64,000 nucleotides of DNA, from positions 1 through 64,000 of the forward strand of contig NZ_CAJHCQ010000015.1 of the NCBI RefSeq assembly GCF_904848665.1, given 5' to 3'. Below, in pieces: positions 1-8,313 of this stretch. The notes beneath the pieces were generated by a model, which saw only the letters and a list, made by a program, of their open reading frames with translations, was not told where the DNA came from and made no database searches. Origin of the DNA: Paraburkholderia hiiakae. Lineage in GTDB: Bacteria; Pseudomonadota; Gammaproteobacteria; Burkholderiales; Burkholderiaceae. The position numbers and the translations under genes were made by a program. Each line of letters begins with the position of its first letter. Within the stretch, counting starts at the first letter, position 1.

Positions 1-51
1 TGGCTGTGGCGCCGGGTTGACCAGAACCCATCGCGACGCAGCAACCCGTCA
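1..51 (+). other. 3' part of a 23S-5S rRNA spacer
   Basis: This short stretch lies immediately before the 5S gene and contains no reading frame. Its position implies that it is the end of the 23S-5S spacer of an rRNA operon whose 16S and 23S genes lie upstream of the window. That is inferred from context. Confidence 0.6.
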
Positions 52-167
52 TGCCTGATGACCATAGCGAGTTGGTCCCACCCCTTCCCATCCCGAACAG
101 GACCGTGAAACAACTCCACGCCGATGATAGTGCGGATTGCCCGTGTGAAAGTAGGTAATCGTCAGGC
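52..167 (+). rRNA. rrf: 5S ribosomal RNA
   Basis: The sequence begins GCCTGATGACCATAGCGAG and ends with GTAGGTAATCGTCAGGC. The terminal stem GCCTGA (53-58) pairs with TCAGGC (162-167). The internal blocks GGTCCCACCCCTTCCCATCC and CCGAACAGGACCGTGAAAC are the conserved loop A to loop C segments of proteobacterial 5S rRNA. The length of about 116 nt is normal. It is the last gene of an rRNA operon and is followed by a strong hairpin terminator. The exact ends may be off by one or two bases. Confidence 0.96.
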
Positions 168-184
168 TCCTTATGCTGTAACGT

Positions 185-224
185 CCAGAACCCCGGTCTC
201 TCCGAAAGAGAACCGGGGTTCTGG
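185..224 (+). terminator. rRNA operon terminator
   Basis: A long GC-rich hairpin follows the 5S gene. The arm CCAGAACCCCGGTCTCT (185-201) pairs with AGAGAACCGGGGTTCTGG (207-224), with one bulged base and a five-base loop. It has no long T tract immediately after it, but its position and stability fit the end of the rrn transcript. Confidence 0.85.
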
Positions 225-323
225 CGTTTGCGGCGGGCGAAGAACGCGACACCCCATGCAGGAAACAGAAAAGCCGTCCAGGGGACGGCTTTAATGCGTT
301 AACCAGCTTCGCCAATCGAAGTC

Positions 324-1337
324 TTATTGCGCCACCTTCTGCACAGCTGCAGCGACCGCGGCGTCCTTCGCCAAAGCGACATCCCCTGCGACATCCGTGA
401 GTTGCTCCTGCGTCAGCTCCTCGAGCAGCGCCAGGTCGCGCTCGATGACTTGCGGAAGATGCGCGCGCAAGAACTCCACCCACGTCTTGGTTTTCGCGTC
501 GACGAACTTACGCGACGGATAAAGCGCGTACACGTTCGTCCTCTGTAGCTTGTGCAGCGGCAGCACGCGCACGAGCGTACCATTACGCAGTCCTTCGATT
601 GCCGCATAGACCGGCAGCATCCCAATCCCCATCCCCTCGCGTATCGCCACCGCGAGCGATTCCGCGATATTCACCTGCACGGGTCCGTCGACCTGCATCT
701 CGACGCTACCCTCGGGTCCGTCGAGCGTCCACTCATGCGCTGGAAACGCCGGCGATTTGAGAATCAGACAATCGTGATGCGATAGATCGGCGGGTGTGCG
801 CGGCGCACCATGCGTATGCACATACCCAGGCGACGCGCACAGAATGCTGTACGTCGAGCCAAGCTGATGCGAAACAAGATCGGAATTCGGCAGCGAAGAC
901 GCCGTAACGACCGAGACGTCGCTGCTGCCCTCGAAGAGATCCGGCATGCGTTGCGAGAGCGTCAGTTCGACAGTGACTTCGGGATGCAGTGCGCGATAGC
1001 GCGAAATCGCCGGCAGCACGTACTGCTGACCGATACTCGCGAAGCTGTGCATGCGCAGCGCGCCGGCCGGGCGTTCGTGCGCGCAGCTTGCCTCTTCTTC
1101 CGCGCTACCGACGTCCGCGAGAATCTGCGAGCAGCGCTTGAGATACCGCTCGCCGGCGGGCGTGAGCGCAAGCCGCCGCGTCGAGCGGTTGAGCAGACGG
1201 GTGCGCAAATGCGCTTCGAGTTCCGATACCGCGCGCGACATCGCGCCGGTGGTCGAATCCAGCGACTGGGCCGCGGCCGTGAAGCTGCCCGCTTCCACGA
1301 CGCGGACGAACACCCGCATGTTTTGTAACGTATCCAT
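324..1337 (-). CDS. LysR-family transcriptional regulator
   Basis: This 337-aa protein has an N-terminal winged helix-turn-helix (residues about 1-60, starting MDTLQNMRVFVRVVEAGSFT) and a C-terminal LysR substrate-binding domain (about 90-295). A further tail of about 35 residues is rich in Ala, Glu and Leu. It is read divergently from the FUSC exporter gene that starts 167 bp away. This layout is shared with AaeR- and FusR-type regulators, which activate aromatic-acid or fusaric-acid exporters, so control of the exporter is likely but inferred. It is clearly paralogous to the LysR protein at 7267-8313. The start has two tandem copies of a ribosome binding sequence in front of it. Confidence 0.93.
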   Translation of the reverse strand: MDTLQNMRVFVRVVEAGSFTAAAQSLDSTTGAMSRAVSELEAHLRTRLLNRSTRRLALTPAGERYLKRCSQILADVGSAEEEASCAHERPAGALRMHSFASIGQQYVLPAISRYRALHPEVTVELTLSQRMPDLFEGSSDVSVVTASSLPNSDLVSHQLGSTYSILCASPGYVHTHGAPRTPADLSHHDCLILKSPAFPAHEWTLDGPEGSVEMQVDGPVQVNIAESLAVAIREGMGIGMLPVYAAIEGLRNGTLVRVLPLHKLQRTNVYALYPSRKFVDAKTKTWVEFLRAHLPQVIERDLALLEELTQEQLTDVAGDVALAKDAAVAAAVQKVAQ

Positions 1338-1340
1338 CAG

Positions 1341-1358
1341 ACCTTCTTGACCTTCTTG
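1341..1358 (-). repeat. tandem 9-bp repeat duplicating a ribosome binding site
   Basis: The + strand reads ACCTTCTTG twice in direct tandem (1341-1349, 1350-1358). On the coding strand of the LysR gene this gives CAAGAAGGT twice, just before CTG-ATG. Each copy carries an AGAAGG Shine-Dalgarno core. The proximal copy is closely spaced to the ATG at 1337 and the distal one lies nine bases further out. Confidence 0.75.
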
Positions 1359-1463
1359 TTCGGTGCAGAAACGATATTGTCCGCCTGTCGAGGCGCGTCA
1401 TTGTTGAGTGATCTGGAACGGAGGTTCCCCGCGCGTCCCATTAATGCGGCGCAATGACGCTCC

Positions 1464-1469
1464 TACAAT
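1464..1469 (+). promoter_or_regulatory. possible -10 box for the FUSC exporter gene
   Basis: TACAAT matches the sigma-70 -10 consensus at five of six positions and lies 36 bp before the ATG at 1505. No convincing -35 is visible. If it is used, the ATG at 1454 would be upstream of the transcript, which favours 1505 as the start. Confidence 0.3.
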
Positions 1470-1504
1470 CGGCCCCTGTCTTCGAAACAGCCCGAGCGTT
1501 TGTC

Positions 1505-3724
1505 ATGAGCCGCCAGCCTGCGATACATCGAGCGTTCGACTCGCGTCGGCGCGCGGAAATCATATGGCGCGCCGCCAGACGGGCTCTGCGCGACTGGCAG
1601 GCCACCGATGGCGCGATCTGGATTCATCTGCTGAAAACGGTGGCGGCGGGCTTGCTTGCCCTCGGCATTTCCATGCTGCTGGATCTGCCGCAGCCGCGCA
1701 TCGCGATGACGACGGTGTTCGTCCTGATGCAGCCACTCTCCGGCATGGTGTTCGCCAAGAGCTTTTATCGCATCGTCGGCACCGCGGTGGGAATGGTCGC
1801 GGCAGTGGTGCTGGGCGGCGTGTTCGTCCAGCAGCCCGAGCTCTACATACTCGGGATGACGGGGTGGGTGGCCGCCTGTACGGCCGCCGCCATGAGGAAT
1901 CGCCATTTTCGCTGGTACGGTTTCGTGCTCGCTGGCTACACGGCGGCGCTGATCGGCATTCCGCTCGTGATGCAGCCCAACGGTCTCTTTCTCGCCGCAC
2001 TTGGCCGCGGCGCCGAAGTGGCCGTGGGGATTCTCTGCTCGGGCATGGTCAGCGCGGTGGTCGTGCCCCGGCAGTCGGGCTCGCTGCTCGAGCGCACCTT
2101 GCGCTCCCGATATCTCAATTTTACTGCGTTCGCTGCGGCGGTGTTGGCTGGGCGGCTCGAAAGGGGCGCGTTCGAAGGGCGATTCGCGAGTCTCGTCGAC
2201 GATGTCGTCGGCTTCGAGGCCACGCGCGCTTTCTCATTTTTCGAAGATCCGACGATGCGCTCGCGCAGCGGCCTGCTTTCGCGCCTGAATTCCGAATTCA
2301 TGGATGCCTGCGCGCGGCTGCACGCACTGCGCCAGTTGCTCAAAAGGCTGCATTGGAGCGACGCGGCGATCACACCGCTCGCGCCATATTTTGGCGAGCT
2401 TGCCGCGCTGCTCGCGCAACGGCCGAGCCGCAACGAAAGCGATCGCGCCTATGCGCGGCGGCTCGCCGACGGGCTCGAAGCCTTCCAGCGCACGCTGCCG
2501 CGTCATGTGCGCGAGACGCGGCGGCCGCTTGAACATGCGCTACCCGATGCGCTGCCCGACTTCGACACATCGGCCGAACTCATCTATCGCTTCACGACTG
2601 AGATCGTGCGCTACAGCCGCACGTGGGCATCGCTCATGGAGGCGCGCCCTGCGCAGGAGCCGCGCGCCGCACGCTACGTGCCCCGCACGAGCTGGCACGT
2701 GGTGGCGTTCACCTTCGTGCGCACCGCCGTGGTGGTCGCGGCGCTGGGCTGGTTCTGGGTCGAGACCGACTGGTCGAGCGGCGGCCTCGCGATGATCGCG
2801 GCCGCGCTTACGTGCGCGCTTACCTCGTCGGCGCCGAACGCGTCGCGCATGGCCGTGCAGATGGCGGTCGGCGCGGGCTTTGCCGCCGTGACGGGCTATC
2901 TCTTCACCTGCTACGTCTATCCCAATGTCGATGGCTTTCCGCTGCTCTGCGCGACGTTGGTTCCAGTGCTCGCCGTCGGTGCTTTTCTCGCCACGCGCTC
3001 GCGCATCGCGGGCTACGGCGTCGGCTTCTCGGTGTTCTTCTGCCTGCTGGCTGGTCCGGACAACGTGATCGTCTACACGCCGGATCTGCTGATCAATAAC
3101 GGCATCGCCGTCGTTGCCGCGATGCTGGTCGCCTCGCTCGCTTTTGCGGTGGTGTTTCCGCCGCACATGAACTGGCTCGTCGAGCGTATGTGCGTGTCGT
3201 TGCGCGGCCAGGTCGTGCTGGCTTGTCATCGGGAACTGGATGGCCTAGGGCAGCGCTTCCAGTCCGGCACGCACGATCTGATGCACCAGTTGAGGCTTTT
3301 GCTGAACGGGCGCCGCCAGGCGCACCGGCGCGCGCTGCGCTGGATGCTCGTGACGCTCGAAGTCGGGCATGCGGTGGTCGATCTGCGCAACGAGGCGCAC
3401 GCAGCAGCGTGGCTCGACCTTCATGACGCGCGCTGGCCTGCGGCTCTGGCCCGCGTGCGGGACGCTATCGCACATCTTTTCGAGAGCCCGGACGGGAGCT
3501 CGCTCGACCACGCGCTCAGTGCCGTGCGCGCTGCGACCTGGATCGTCCAGGAAGCGCTCGCGACGGTGCACCACGAGCGAGAAAGGCGGCACGAGGTGCA
3601 GCGGCTGCTAAGTCATCTGCACTTCATCCGCAGCGCGCTACTCGACCGCGACGCGCCGCTCGGGCCCCTGGCACGTCGCGCACGCCGCACGCGTGCGCCG
3701 CGGAGATCGTCGAATACACAATGA
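1505..3724 (+). CDS. FUSC-family (AaeB/fusaric acid resistance-like) inner-membrane exporter
   Basis: A protein of about 739 aa with the two-halved FUSC architecture. A first membrane block (about residues 45-165) and a second (about 385-545) are each followed by a soluble, helix-rich cytoplasmic region. The family exports aromatic carboxylic acids, fusaric acid or similar weak acids. AaeB normally works with a membrane-fusion partner (AaeA) and the small protein AaeX, but neither is present here. The divergent LysR gene probably regulates it. An in-frame ATG at 1454 would add 17 residues. I prefer 1505 because a TACAAT box lies between the two. The C-terminus is basic (RRARRTRAPRRSS). Confidence 0.88.
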   Translation: MSRQPAIHRAFDSRRRAEIIWRAARRALRDWQATDGAIWIHLLKTVAAGLLALGISMLLDLPQPRIAMTTVFVLMQPLSGMVFAKSFYRIVGTAVGMVAAVVLGGVFVQQPELYILGMTGWVAACTAAAMRNRHFRWYGFVLAGYTAALIGIPLVMQPNGLFLAALGRGAEVAVGILCSGMVSAVVVPRQSGSLLERTLRSRYLNFTAFAAAVLAGRLERGAFEGRFASLVDDVVGFEATRAFSFFEDPTMRSRSGLLSRLNSEFMDACARLHALRQLLKRLHWSDAAITPLAPYFGELAALLAQRPSRNESDRAYARRLADGLEAFQRTLPRHVRETRRPLEHALPDALPDFDTSAELIYRFTTEIVRYSRTWASLMEARPAQEPRAARYVPRTSWHVVAFTFVRTAVVVAALGWFWVETDWSSGGLAMIAAALTCALTSSAPNASRMAVQMAVGAGFAAVTGYLFTCYVYPNVDGFPLLCATLVPVLAVGAFLATRSRIAGYGVGFSVFFCLLAGPDNVIVYTPDLLINNGIAVVAAMLVASLAFAVVFPPHMNWLVERMCVSLRGQVVLACHRELDGLGQRFQSGTHDLMHQLRLLLNGRRQAHRRALRWMLVTLEVGHAVVDLRNEAHAAAWLDLHDARWPAALARVRDAIAHLFESPDGSSLDHALSAVRAATWIVQEALATVHHERERRHEVQRLLSHLHFIRSALLDRDAPLGPLARRARRTRAPRRSSNTQ

Positions 3725-3853
3725 AAAAGCAGGCCCGCGCGATCTTGCTGCAGTCTGGAAATATGCCTTCCGCCTCGCCTCCTTAATCAATTCGACCCTG
3801 GGTCATATAGTCACATCACTGCTTCGCAGTACCCGTTAGCACTGGAGAGTAAA

Positions 3854-4075
3854 ATGAAGTCCGTGAAGATCGCTGTTGTTGCCTGTTCGCTGTTTGCCGC
3901 CGCCGCTGCTTATGCACAGAGCGAAGCCCCGGCAGCGAGTGTCCCTCAGCAAGTCGCGCAGTCCGCTGCCCCGCAGGTCGGGCAAGCGAACACCCACCGC
4001 GAAATCGTGAAGCCGGCAAAGAAAGACGAATGCGTCGGGCCGGTCAGCTTCTGCAATATCTATTTCGGTAGCTGA
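3854..4075 (+). CDS. small secreted protein of unknown function
   Basis: A 73-aa protein with a clear Sec signal peptide (MKSVKIAVVACSLFAAAAAYA, cleavage probably after AYA at residue 21). This leaves a mature chain of about 52 residues rich in Ala, Gln and Pro. Its end, DECVGPVSFCNIYFGS, has two cysteines seven residues apart that could form a disulfide in the periplasm. A ribosome binding sequence (GGAGAG, about 3844-3849) precedes the ATG. It is a single-gene unit followed by a hairpin terminator. I do not recognise the family. Confidence 0.72.
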   Translation: MKSVKIAVVACSLFAAAAAYAQSEAPAASVPQQVAQSAAPQVGQANTHREIVKPAKKDECVGPVSFCNIYFGS

Positions 4076-4121
4076 GATCGAGCGGACGCCCGCCATGTGC
4101 AGGCATACGCCAAAATCTAAT

Positions 4122-4154
4122 GCCGCGACGCCTTCATATGGGCGCCGCGGCTTT
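4122..4154 (+). terminator. terminator of the small secreted protein gene
   Basis: GCCGCGACGCC (4122-4132) pairs with GGCGCCGCGGC (4141-4151) with one mismatch and an eight-base loop, followed by TTT. Confidence 0.7.
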
Positions 4155-4169
4155 GCGCATTGTGGCTGC

Positions 4170-4194
4170 ACAAAACACCGCAATGGTGTTTTGT
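4170..4194. promoter_or_regulatory. perfect 10-5-10 inverted repeat upstream of the CoA-transferase gene
   Basis: ACAAAACACC (4170-4179) and GGTGTTTTGT (4185-4194) are exact reverse complements around GCAAT. The element is 77 bp before the CoA-transferase start and lies just past the terminator of the previous gene. That position fits either an operator or a small leader hairpin. No known regulator motif is recognised. Confidence 0.6.
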
Positions 4195-4271
4195 GAAACT
4201 CGCAGTGCATGGCCGCCGATGCAAGACCTGAAAATGGGCACCAGGCGATCAGAGAGTTTGTGGAGACTGTG

Positions 4272-5798
4272 ATGTACGAAGACCGTATTCGTTGTGCCGC
4301 TTTGCGCGGGAAAATCACTTCGGCTGCCGAGGCGGCCCAACTCGTGCGCAATGGCATGCGCGTTGGCGCGAGCGGCTTTACGCGCGCGGGCGACACGAAG
4401 GCCGTGCCAATCGAACTGGCGCGCCGCGCGCGCGAAGAGAAGGAACCGCTGCGTATTACGCTGATGACGGGCGCTTCGCTCGGCCACGACGTCGATCGCA
4501 TGCTGACCGAAGCGGGTGTGCTCGAGCGCCGTCTGCCGTTCCAGGTCGACTCGACACTGCGTAAGGCGATCAACCGTGGCGAAGTGATGTTCGTCGACCA
4601 GCATCTTTCGGAAACCGTAGAGATGCTGCGCGCGAACCTGCTCGGCAAGCTTGATCTCGCAATCATCGAAGCCGTCGCGATCACGGAAACCGGTGCGATC
4701 GTGCCCACGACTTCTGTCGGCAATTCGGCGAGCTTCGCGATTCTCGCGGAGAAGGTGATCGTCGAGATCAATCTCGCGCAGCCGCTCGCGCTCGAAGGCC
4801 TGCATGACGTGTGGATTCCCGGCCGACGCCCGCATCGCGATCCGCTGCCGATCGTACGCCCGCAGGACCGCGTGGGTACGGCCGCCATCGAGATCCCGCC
4901 TGAGAAGATCGCCGCCATCGTTATCACGAACGAGGCGGACAGCCCCTCGACCGTGCTGCCCGCCGATGAAGAAACCGCGCGCATTGCCGGCCACCTCATC
5001 GAATTCCTGCAGCATGAAGTGAAGCACGGCCGCATGAGCGCGCAATTGCCGCCGCTGCAGGCCGGCATCGGCACGATCGCGAACGCGGTGCTCTCGGGCT
5101 TCGTCGATTCACCGTTCGAAGCGCTTACGATGTACTCCGAAGTATTGCAGGACTCGACTTTCGATCTGATCGATTCTGGCAAGATGGTATTCGCCTCGGG
5201 CGCCTCGATGACGCTCTCGGCGCAGCGTCAGGCCCAGGTGCTCGCCGAACTCGATCGCTATCGCGACAAGCTCGTGCTGCGTCCGCAGGAAGTGAGCAAC
5301 CATCCGGAAGTGATTCGGCGCCTCGGCTTGATCGCACTGAACACCGCGCTCGAATGCGACATCTACGGCAACGTGAATTCCACGCACGTGGGCGGCACGC
5401 ACATGATGAACGGCATTGGCGGCTCCGGCGATTTCGCGCGCAATGCGTCATGCGCGATCTTTGCGACCAAGGCGATTGCAAAGGACGGCCGTATTTCCAG
5501 CATCGTGCCGATGGTGCCGCACGTCGATCACAACGAGCACGATGTGGACGTGATCGTGACCGAACAGGGCCTGGCCGATCTGCGCGGTCTCGCGCCGCGC
5601 GAACGCGCAAACGTCGTGATCGAGCGCTGCGCGCATCCGCTCTATCGCGACCTGCTGCGCGACTACTATCGCGACGCCCTCAAGATCGGCGGCCAGACTC
5701 CGCACGATCTCGCGCGCGCCTATGAAATGCATCTGCGCTTCAATCAAACGGGTTCGATGCTGCCCGAAGTGACGGGCGGACTCGTCGCGAACGCATAA
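4272..5798 (+). CDS. succinyl-CoA:acetate (acetyl-CoA hydrolase/transferase family) CoA-transferase
   Basis: This 508-aa class I CoA-transferase has both halves of the acetyl-CoA hydrolase/transferase fold. It probably moves CoA between succinyl-CoA and acetate (or propionate), as in AarC/ScpC-type enzymes of the cytoplasm. The motif YSEVLQDS carries the expected catalytic glutamate (Glu290 by this start; family knowledge). Also visible are GIGTIANAVLSGF and the C-terminal GIGGSGDFARNA loop typical of the family. The ATG at 4272 has GGAG six bases upstream. An earlier in-frame ATG at 4209 would add 21 residues that do not look like the family. A perfect inverted repeat lies in its leader and a strong terminator follows. 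Confidence 0.93.
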   Translation: MYEDRIRCAALRGKITSAAEAAQLVRNGMRVGASGFTRAGDTKAVPIELARRAREEKEPLRITLMTGASLGHDVDRMLTEAGVLERRLPFQVDSTLRKAINRGEVMFVDQHLSETVEMLRANLLGKLDLAIIEAVAITETGAIVPTTSVGNSASFAILAEKVIVEINLAQPLALEGLHDVWIPGRRPHRDPLPIVRPQDRVGTAAIEIPPEKIAAIVITNEADSPSTVLPADEETARIAGHLIEFLQHEVKHGRMSAQLPPLQAGIGTIANAVLSGFVDSPFEALTMYSEVLQDSTFDLIDSGKMVFASGASMTLSAQRQAQVLAELDRYRDKLVLRPQEVSNHPEVIRRLGLIALNTALECDIYGNVNSTHVGGTHMMNGIGGSGDFARNASCAIFATKAIAKDGRISSIVPMVPHVDHNEHDVDVIVTEQGLADLRGLAPRERANVVIERCAHPLYRDLLRDYYRDALKIGGQTPHDLARAYEMHLRFNQTGSMLPEVTGGLVANA

Positions 5799-5830
5799 TC
5801 GCCGGAGCGATCAAGCAATACGCAAAACAA

Positions 5831-5863
5831 AACGGGAGCACCGGCAACGGTGCTCCCGTTTTT
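5831..5863. terminator. bidirectional intrinsic terminator
   Basis: AACGGGAGCACCG (5831-5843) and CGGTGCTCCCGTT (5848-5860) pair perfectly around GCAA and are followed by TTT on the + strand and preceded by AAAACAA. It lies between the convergent CoA-transferase and GlsB genes and can serve both. Confidence 0.92.
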
Positions 5864-5882
5864 CATTGATAGCGTGGATTCG

Positions 5883-6134
5883 CTACGCTCGTCTGATCAA
5901 CCGGATGATGAAGAGCAGGATGACCGCACCGACAATGGCGGTAATGATCGAGCTGATCATGCCGGCGCCGATATGAATGCCGAGCACTCCGGCAAGCCAA
6001 CCGCCGATGAACGCGCCGACAATGCCGACGATGATATCGACGAACAATCCGAAGCCGCCGCCTTTGACGAGGACGCCAGCGAGCCAGCCTGCGATTGCGC
6101 CGATGATGAGCCAGGCAATGATGCCGTGTTGCAT
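5883..6134 (-). CDS. GlsB/YeaQ/YmgE-family stress-response membrane protein
   Basis: An 83-aa protein made of three hydrophobic helices with the glycine-rich segments that mark the transglycosylase-associated/YeaQ family (GAIAGWLAGVLVKGGGFG, then VGIVGAFIGGWLAGVLG). It ends in a basic tail (RLIRRA). The family is an inner-membrane protein often induced by stress; the molecular role is unknown. The start at 6134 has GGGGAG upstream. A longer frame to 6170 lacks that signal and family likeness. Confidence 0.88.
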   Translation of the reverse strand: MQHGIIAWLIIGAIAGWLAGVLVKGGGFGLFVDIIVGIVGAFIGGWLAGVLGIHIGAGMISSIITAIVGAVILLFIIRLIRRA

Positions 6135-6320
6135 ATGAGTAGACTCCCCTTGTTGGCGTGAAAGAATCACGGTGAGTGGAGCTTAGTCCAAGGGCGAATA
6201 GGCGTCCATGAAACGCGGCCAGAATTGACAGTTCTTGAACACCATCGCGGATAGTTTTAAAAAGCGCAATGAATTAGAAATGCATTCGTAAGGAATGCGA
6301 GCCGATGCAATGCGCGAGCC

Positions 6321-7028
6321 TCATTCGGGCGCGATTTCGGGTTCCGCGGCAGTCCAGCTCACGCTGGAGACGCCTTTTTCCATGCTCAGGCGGCTCGCCA
6401 TGAGTTCGAGCTTCGACTGATACTTCGGATGCAAGCGCATCGTTGCCGTCACGCGCAGGCGCGGCGGATCGCCGGCCAGGTCCTCGCTGGTGAGGCTTTG
6501 AAATGAAAGCGGCGTGGAGTACAAAGAATTTGAAAGCAACGTGCGGATGTGGACTTCGTCCTCATCGCGGCAAACCACGGTCAGCACATAAGCGCGCACG
6601 AGATCCGCATTCGAAACGGGCGATGCGTTGATGATGCGGCTCACTTCGCGCAGCACGGTATTCGTGAGTAGCACCACGACGGTGCCGGCCACCGCCGGGC
6701 CGTAATGCCCCGCGCCGCACAGCACCCCCACGGCCGCCGAGCACCATAGCGTCGCCGCGGTATTGATGCCCTGAATCGAGCCCTTCTCGCGCATGATGAC
6801 GCCGCCGCCCAGAAAGCCCACGCCAGAGACGACATATGCCGCAATTTGCGTCACGCCGGTCGAGCCATTGCCGGTCAGCACGCCGAGCGTAACGAACAAA
6901 CACGCGCCGCTTGCCACGAGCGTGATGGTGCGCAGACCGGCCGTGCGTTGGCGAATCTGGCGTTCGAGGCCGATGGCGACGCCGCAGGCGAACGCCGCGA
7001 GAAGGCGCAGGGCGAATTCGAGAGTCAT
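6321..7028 (-). CDS. MgtC/SapB-family membrane protein
   Basis: A 235-aa protein with the conserved MgtC N-terminus: LLAAFACGVAIGLERQ, the arginine pair and glycine-rich VSGVGFLGGGVIMREKG. About four to five membrane helices lie in the first 130 residues. A soluble ACT-like C-terminal domain follows (about 145-235). MgtC proteins are linked to growth in low magnesium and, in pathogens, survival in macrophages, partly by acting on the F1Fo ATP synthase. The gene stands alone. The region between it and glsB has a weak hairpin (GCATTC/GAATGC, 6282-6298) that may end this transcript. Confidence 0.92.
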   Translation of the reverse strand: MTLEFALRLLAAFACGVAIGLERQIRQRTAGLRTITLVASGACLFVTLGVLTGNGSTGVTQIAAYVVSGVGFLGGGVIMREKGSIQGINTAATLWCSAAVGVLCGAGHYGPAVAGTVVVLLTNTVLREVSRIINASPVSNADLVRAYVLTVVCRDEDEVHIRTLLSNSLYSTPLSFQSLTSEDLAGDPPRLRVTATMRLHPKYQSKLELMASRLSMEKGVSSVSWTAAEPEIAPE

Positions 7029-7266
7029 CGTTTTGTCATGAAAACGCAGGGCGGCCGCACGCCATGCGGCTCTCGCGCAAGGCGTGGCGGGTGTATCAGG
7101 ACTCGCCGAGGTACATCGGGGGCTCGTGGATCATACGCGGGACGGGGCTTTGCGCCAAGCTGTCCGCGCTGTCATGTTCGAGTCAGGATCAGGCCACGGC
7201 TCATGGGCGAAACTAGTTTCATTCGTATCGAGATGGGAAGGCAGGCCGAATGAACGGGAGTTTCTG

Positions 7267-8313
7267 ATGGATACGCTGCGCAATATGCGGGTCTTCATGC
7301 GAGTGGTGGAGTCGGGCAGCTTCACGCGCGCTGCCGCGAGCGAAACGATGACGACCGCGCAGGTCTCGCGCGCGGTCACCGATCTGGAGTCGCGGCTGCG
7401 CACGCGGCTCCTTAATCGGACCACGCGGCGCATGTCGCTGACCGAAGCGGGCGAGCGCTACTTTCAGAGCTGCAAGCGCATTCTCGCCGACATCGAGCAG
7501 GCCGAGGCCGAAGCCGCCGCTGCGCACGCGAACCCCGCTGGCAAGCTGCGCGTGTATGGCGGCACGAGTTTCGGGCAGCACTATGTCATGCCGCTCATCG
7601 CGCGTTATCAGCAGCATTTGCCGGAGGTCTCGGTCGATCTCACCATTGCGCAGCAAATGCCCGACATCATCGAGGAAGGCTTCGACGTGGCGGTCGTGGT
7701 GGCCGCCGAACTCGAGGACTCCGCGCTGATCTCCCAGCACCTGGGCAGCACTGCTGCCATTCTCTGTGCTTCGCCGCAGTATTTGCGCACGCGCGGCGAG
7801 CCGCGATCGTTCGACGACCTCGAGGCGCATACCTGCCTGCATCTGACCGATGCGAGCCTTCCGCCCGGCCAATGGGTTTCCGAGGGGCCTCTCGGCGAGA
7901 CCTTCCGGCATACGGGCGTGACACCCTTCCAGGTGAACAACCCCGAAGCACTCGCGCTTGCCATACGCGAAGGTATGGGCATCGGCCCGCTGCCGGTGCC
8001 GGTGGCGCTACCCGGTCTTGCCGATGGCACCCTCGTGCGCGTGCTGCCCACGCACACGCTGCAGAAGCTCAACATCTACGCGCTGTACGCTTCGCGCCGC
8101 TATCTGGACGCGAAGATCCGCACCTTTGTCGAGTTTCTGCGCGAGAAGGTGCCGCTCGTTCTTGCCGAACAGGAGGCCGCGCTCGCCACCTGTGACGACC
8201 CGCCACTTCGCGAGCTGGAGGCGCACACGGGTCCGCGAGGTACGCGTGCGCGTAGCGGCCGTGGCCGCAGTCTCAACACGCGCGACCTGGAGCGCCTGCG
8301 TCTGGTGAATTGA
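7267..8313 (+). CDS. LysR-family transcriptional regulator (paralogue of 324-1337)
   Basis: A 348-aa LysR protein with an N-terminal winged helix (MDTLRNMRVFMRVVESGSFT) and a substrate-binding domain that includes the AIREGMGIGPLPVPVAL loop. It matches the LysR protein at 324-1337 across most of its length, including the MDTL-NMRVF start and AIREGMGIG, so the two are paralogues. GGGAG (7256-7260) six bases before the ATG at 7267 fixes the start; the frame is open further upstream. It lies 265 bp before, and on the same strand as, the RND efflux operon, which it may control. The tail (about residues 310-348) is Arg-rich and not part of the fold. Confidence 0.92.
   Translation: MDTLRNMRVFMRVVESGSFTRAAASETMTTAQVSRAVTDLESRLRTRLLNRTTRRMSLTEAGERYFQSCKRILADIEQAEAEAAAAHANPAGKLRVYGGTSFGQHYVMPLIARYQQHLPEVSVDLTIAQQMPDIIEEGFDVAVVVAAELEDSALISQHLGSTAAILCASPQYLRTRGEPRSFDDLEAHTCLHLTDASLPPGQWVSEGPLGETFRHTGVTPFQVNNPEALALAIREGMGIGPLPVPVALPGLADGTLVRVLPTHTLQKLNIYALYASRRYLDAKIRTFVEFLREKVPLVLAEQEAALATCDDPPLRELEAHTGPRGTRARSGRGRSLNTRDLERLRLVN

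Noticed and set aside
4134..5045. Long antisense frames over the CoA-transferase gene
   Set aside because: The + strand gene is certain by its motifs and start, and the antisense proteins show no recognisable family.
6282..6298. GCATTC/GAATGC hairpin after mgtC
   Set aside because: The stem is only six base pairs and the downstream T-rich stretch is not adjacent. It is mentioned in the mgtC entry but not called as a terminator.
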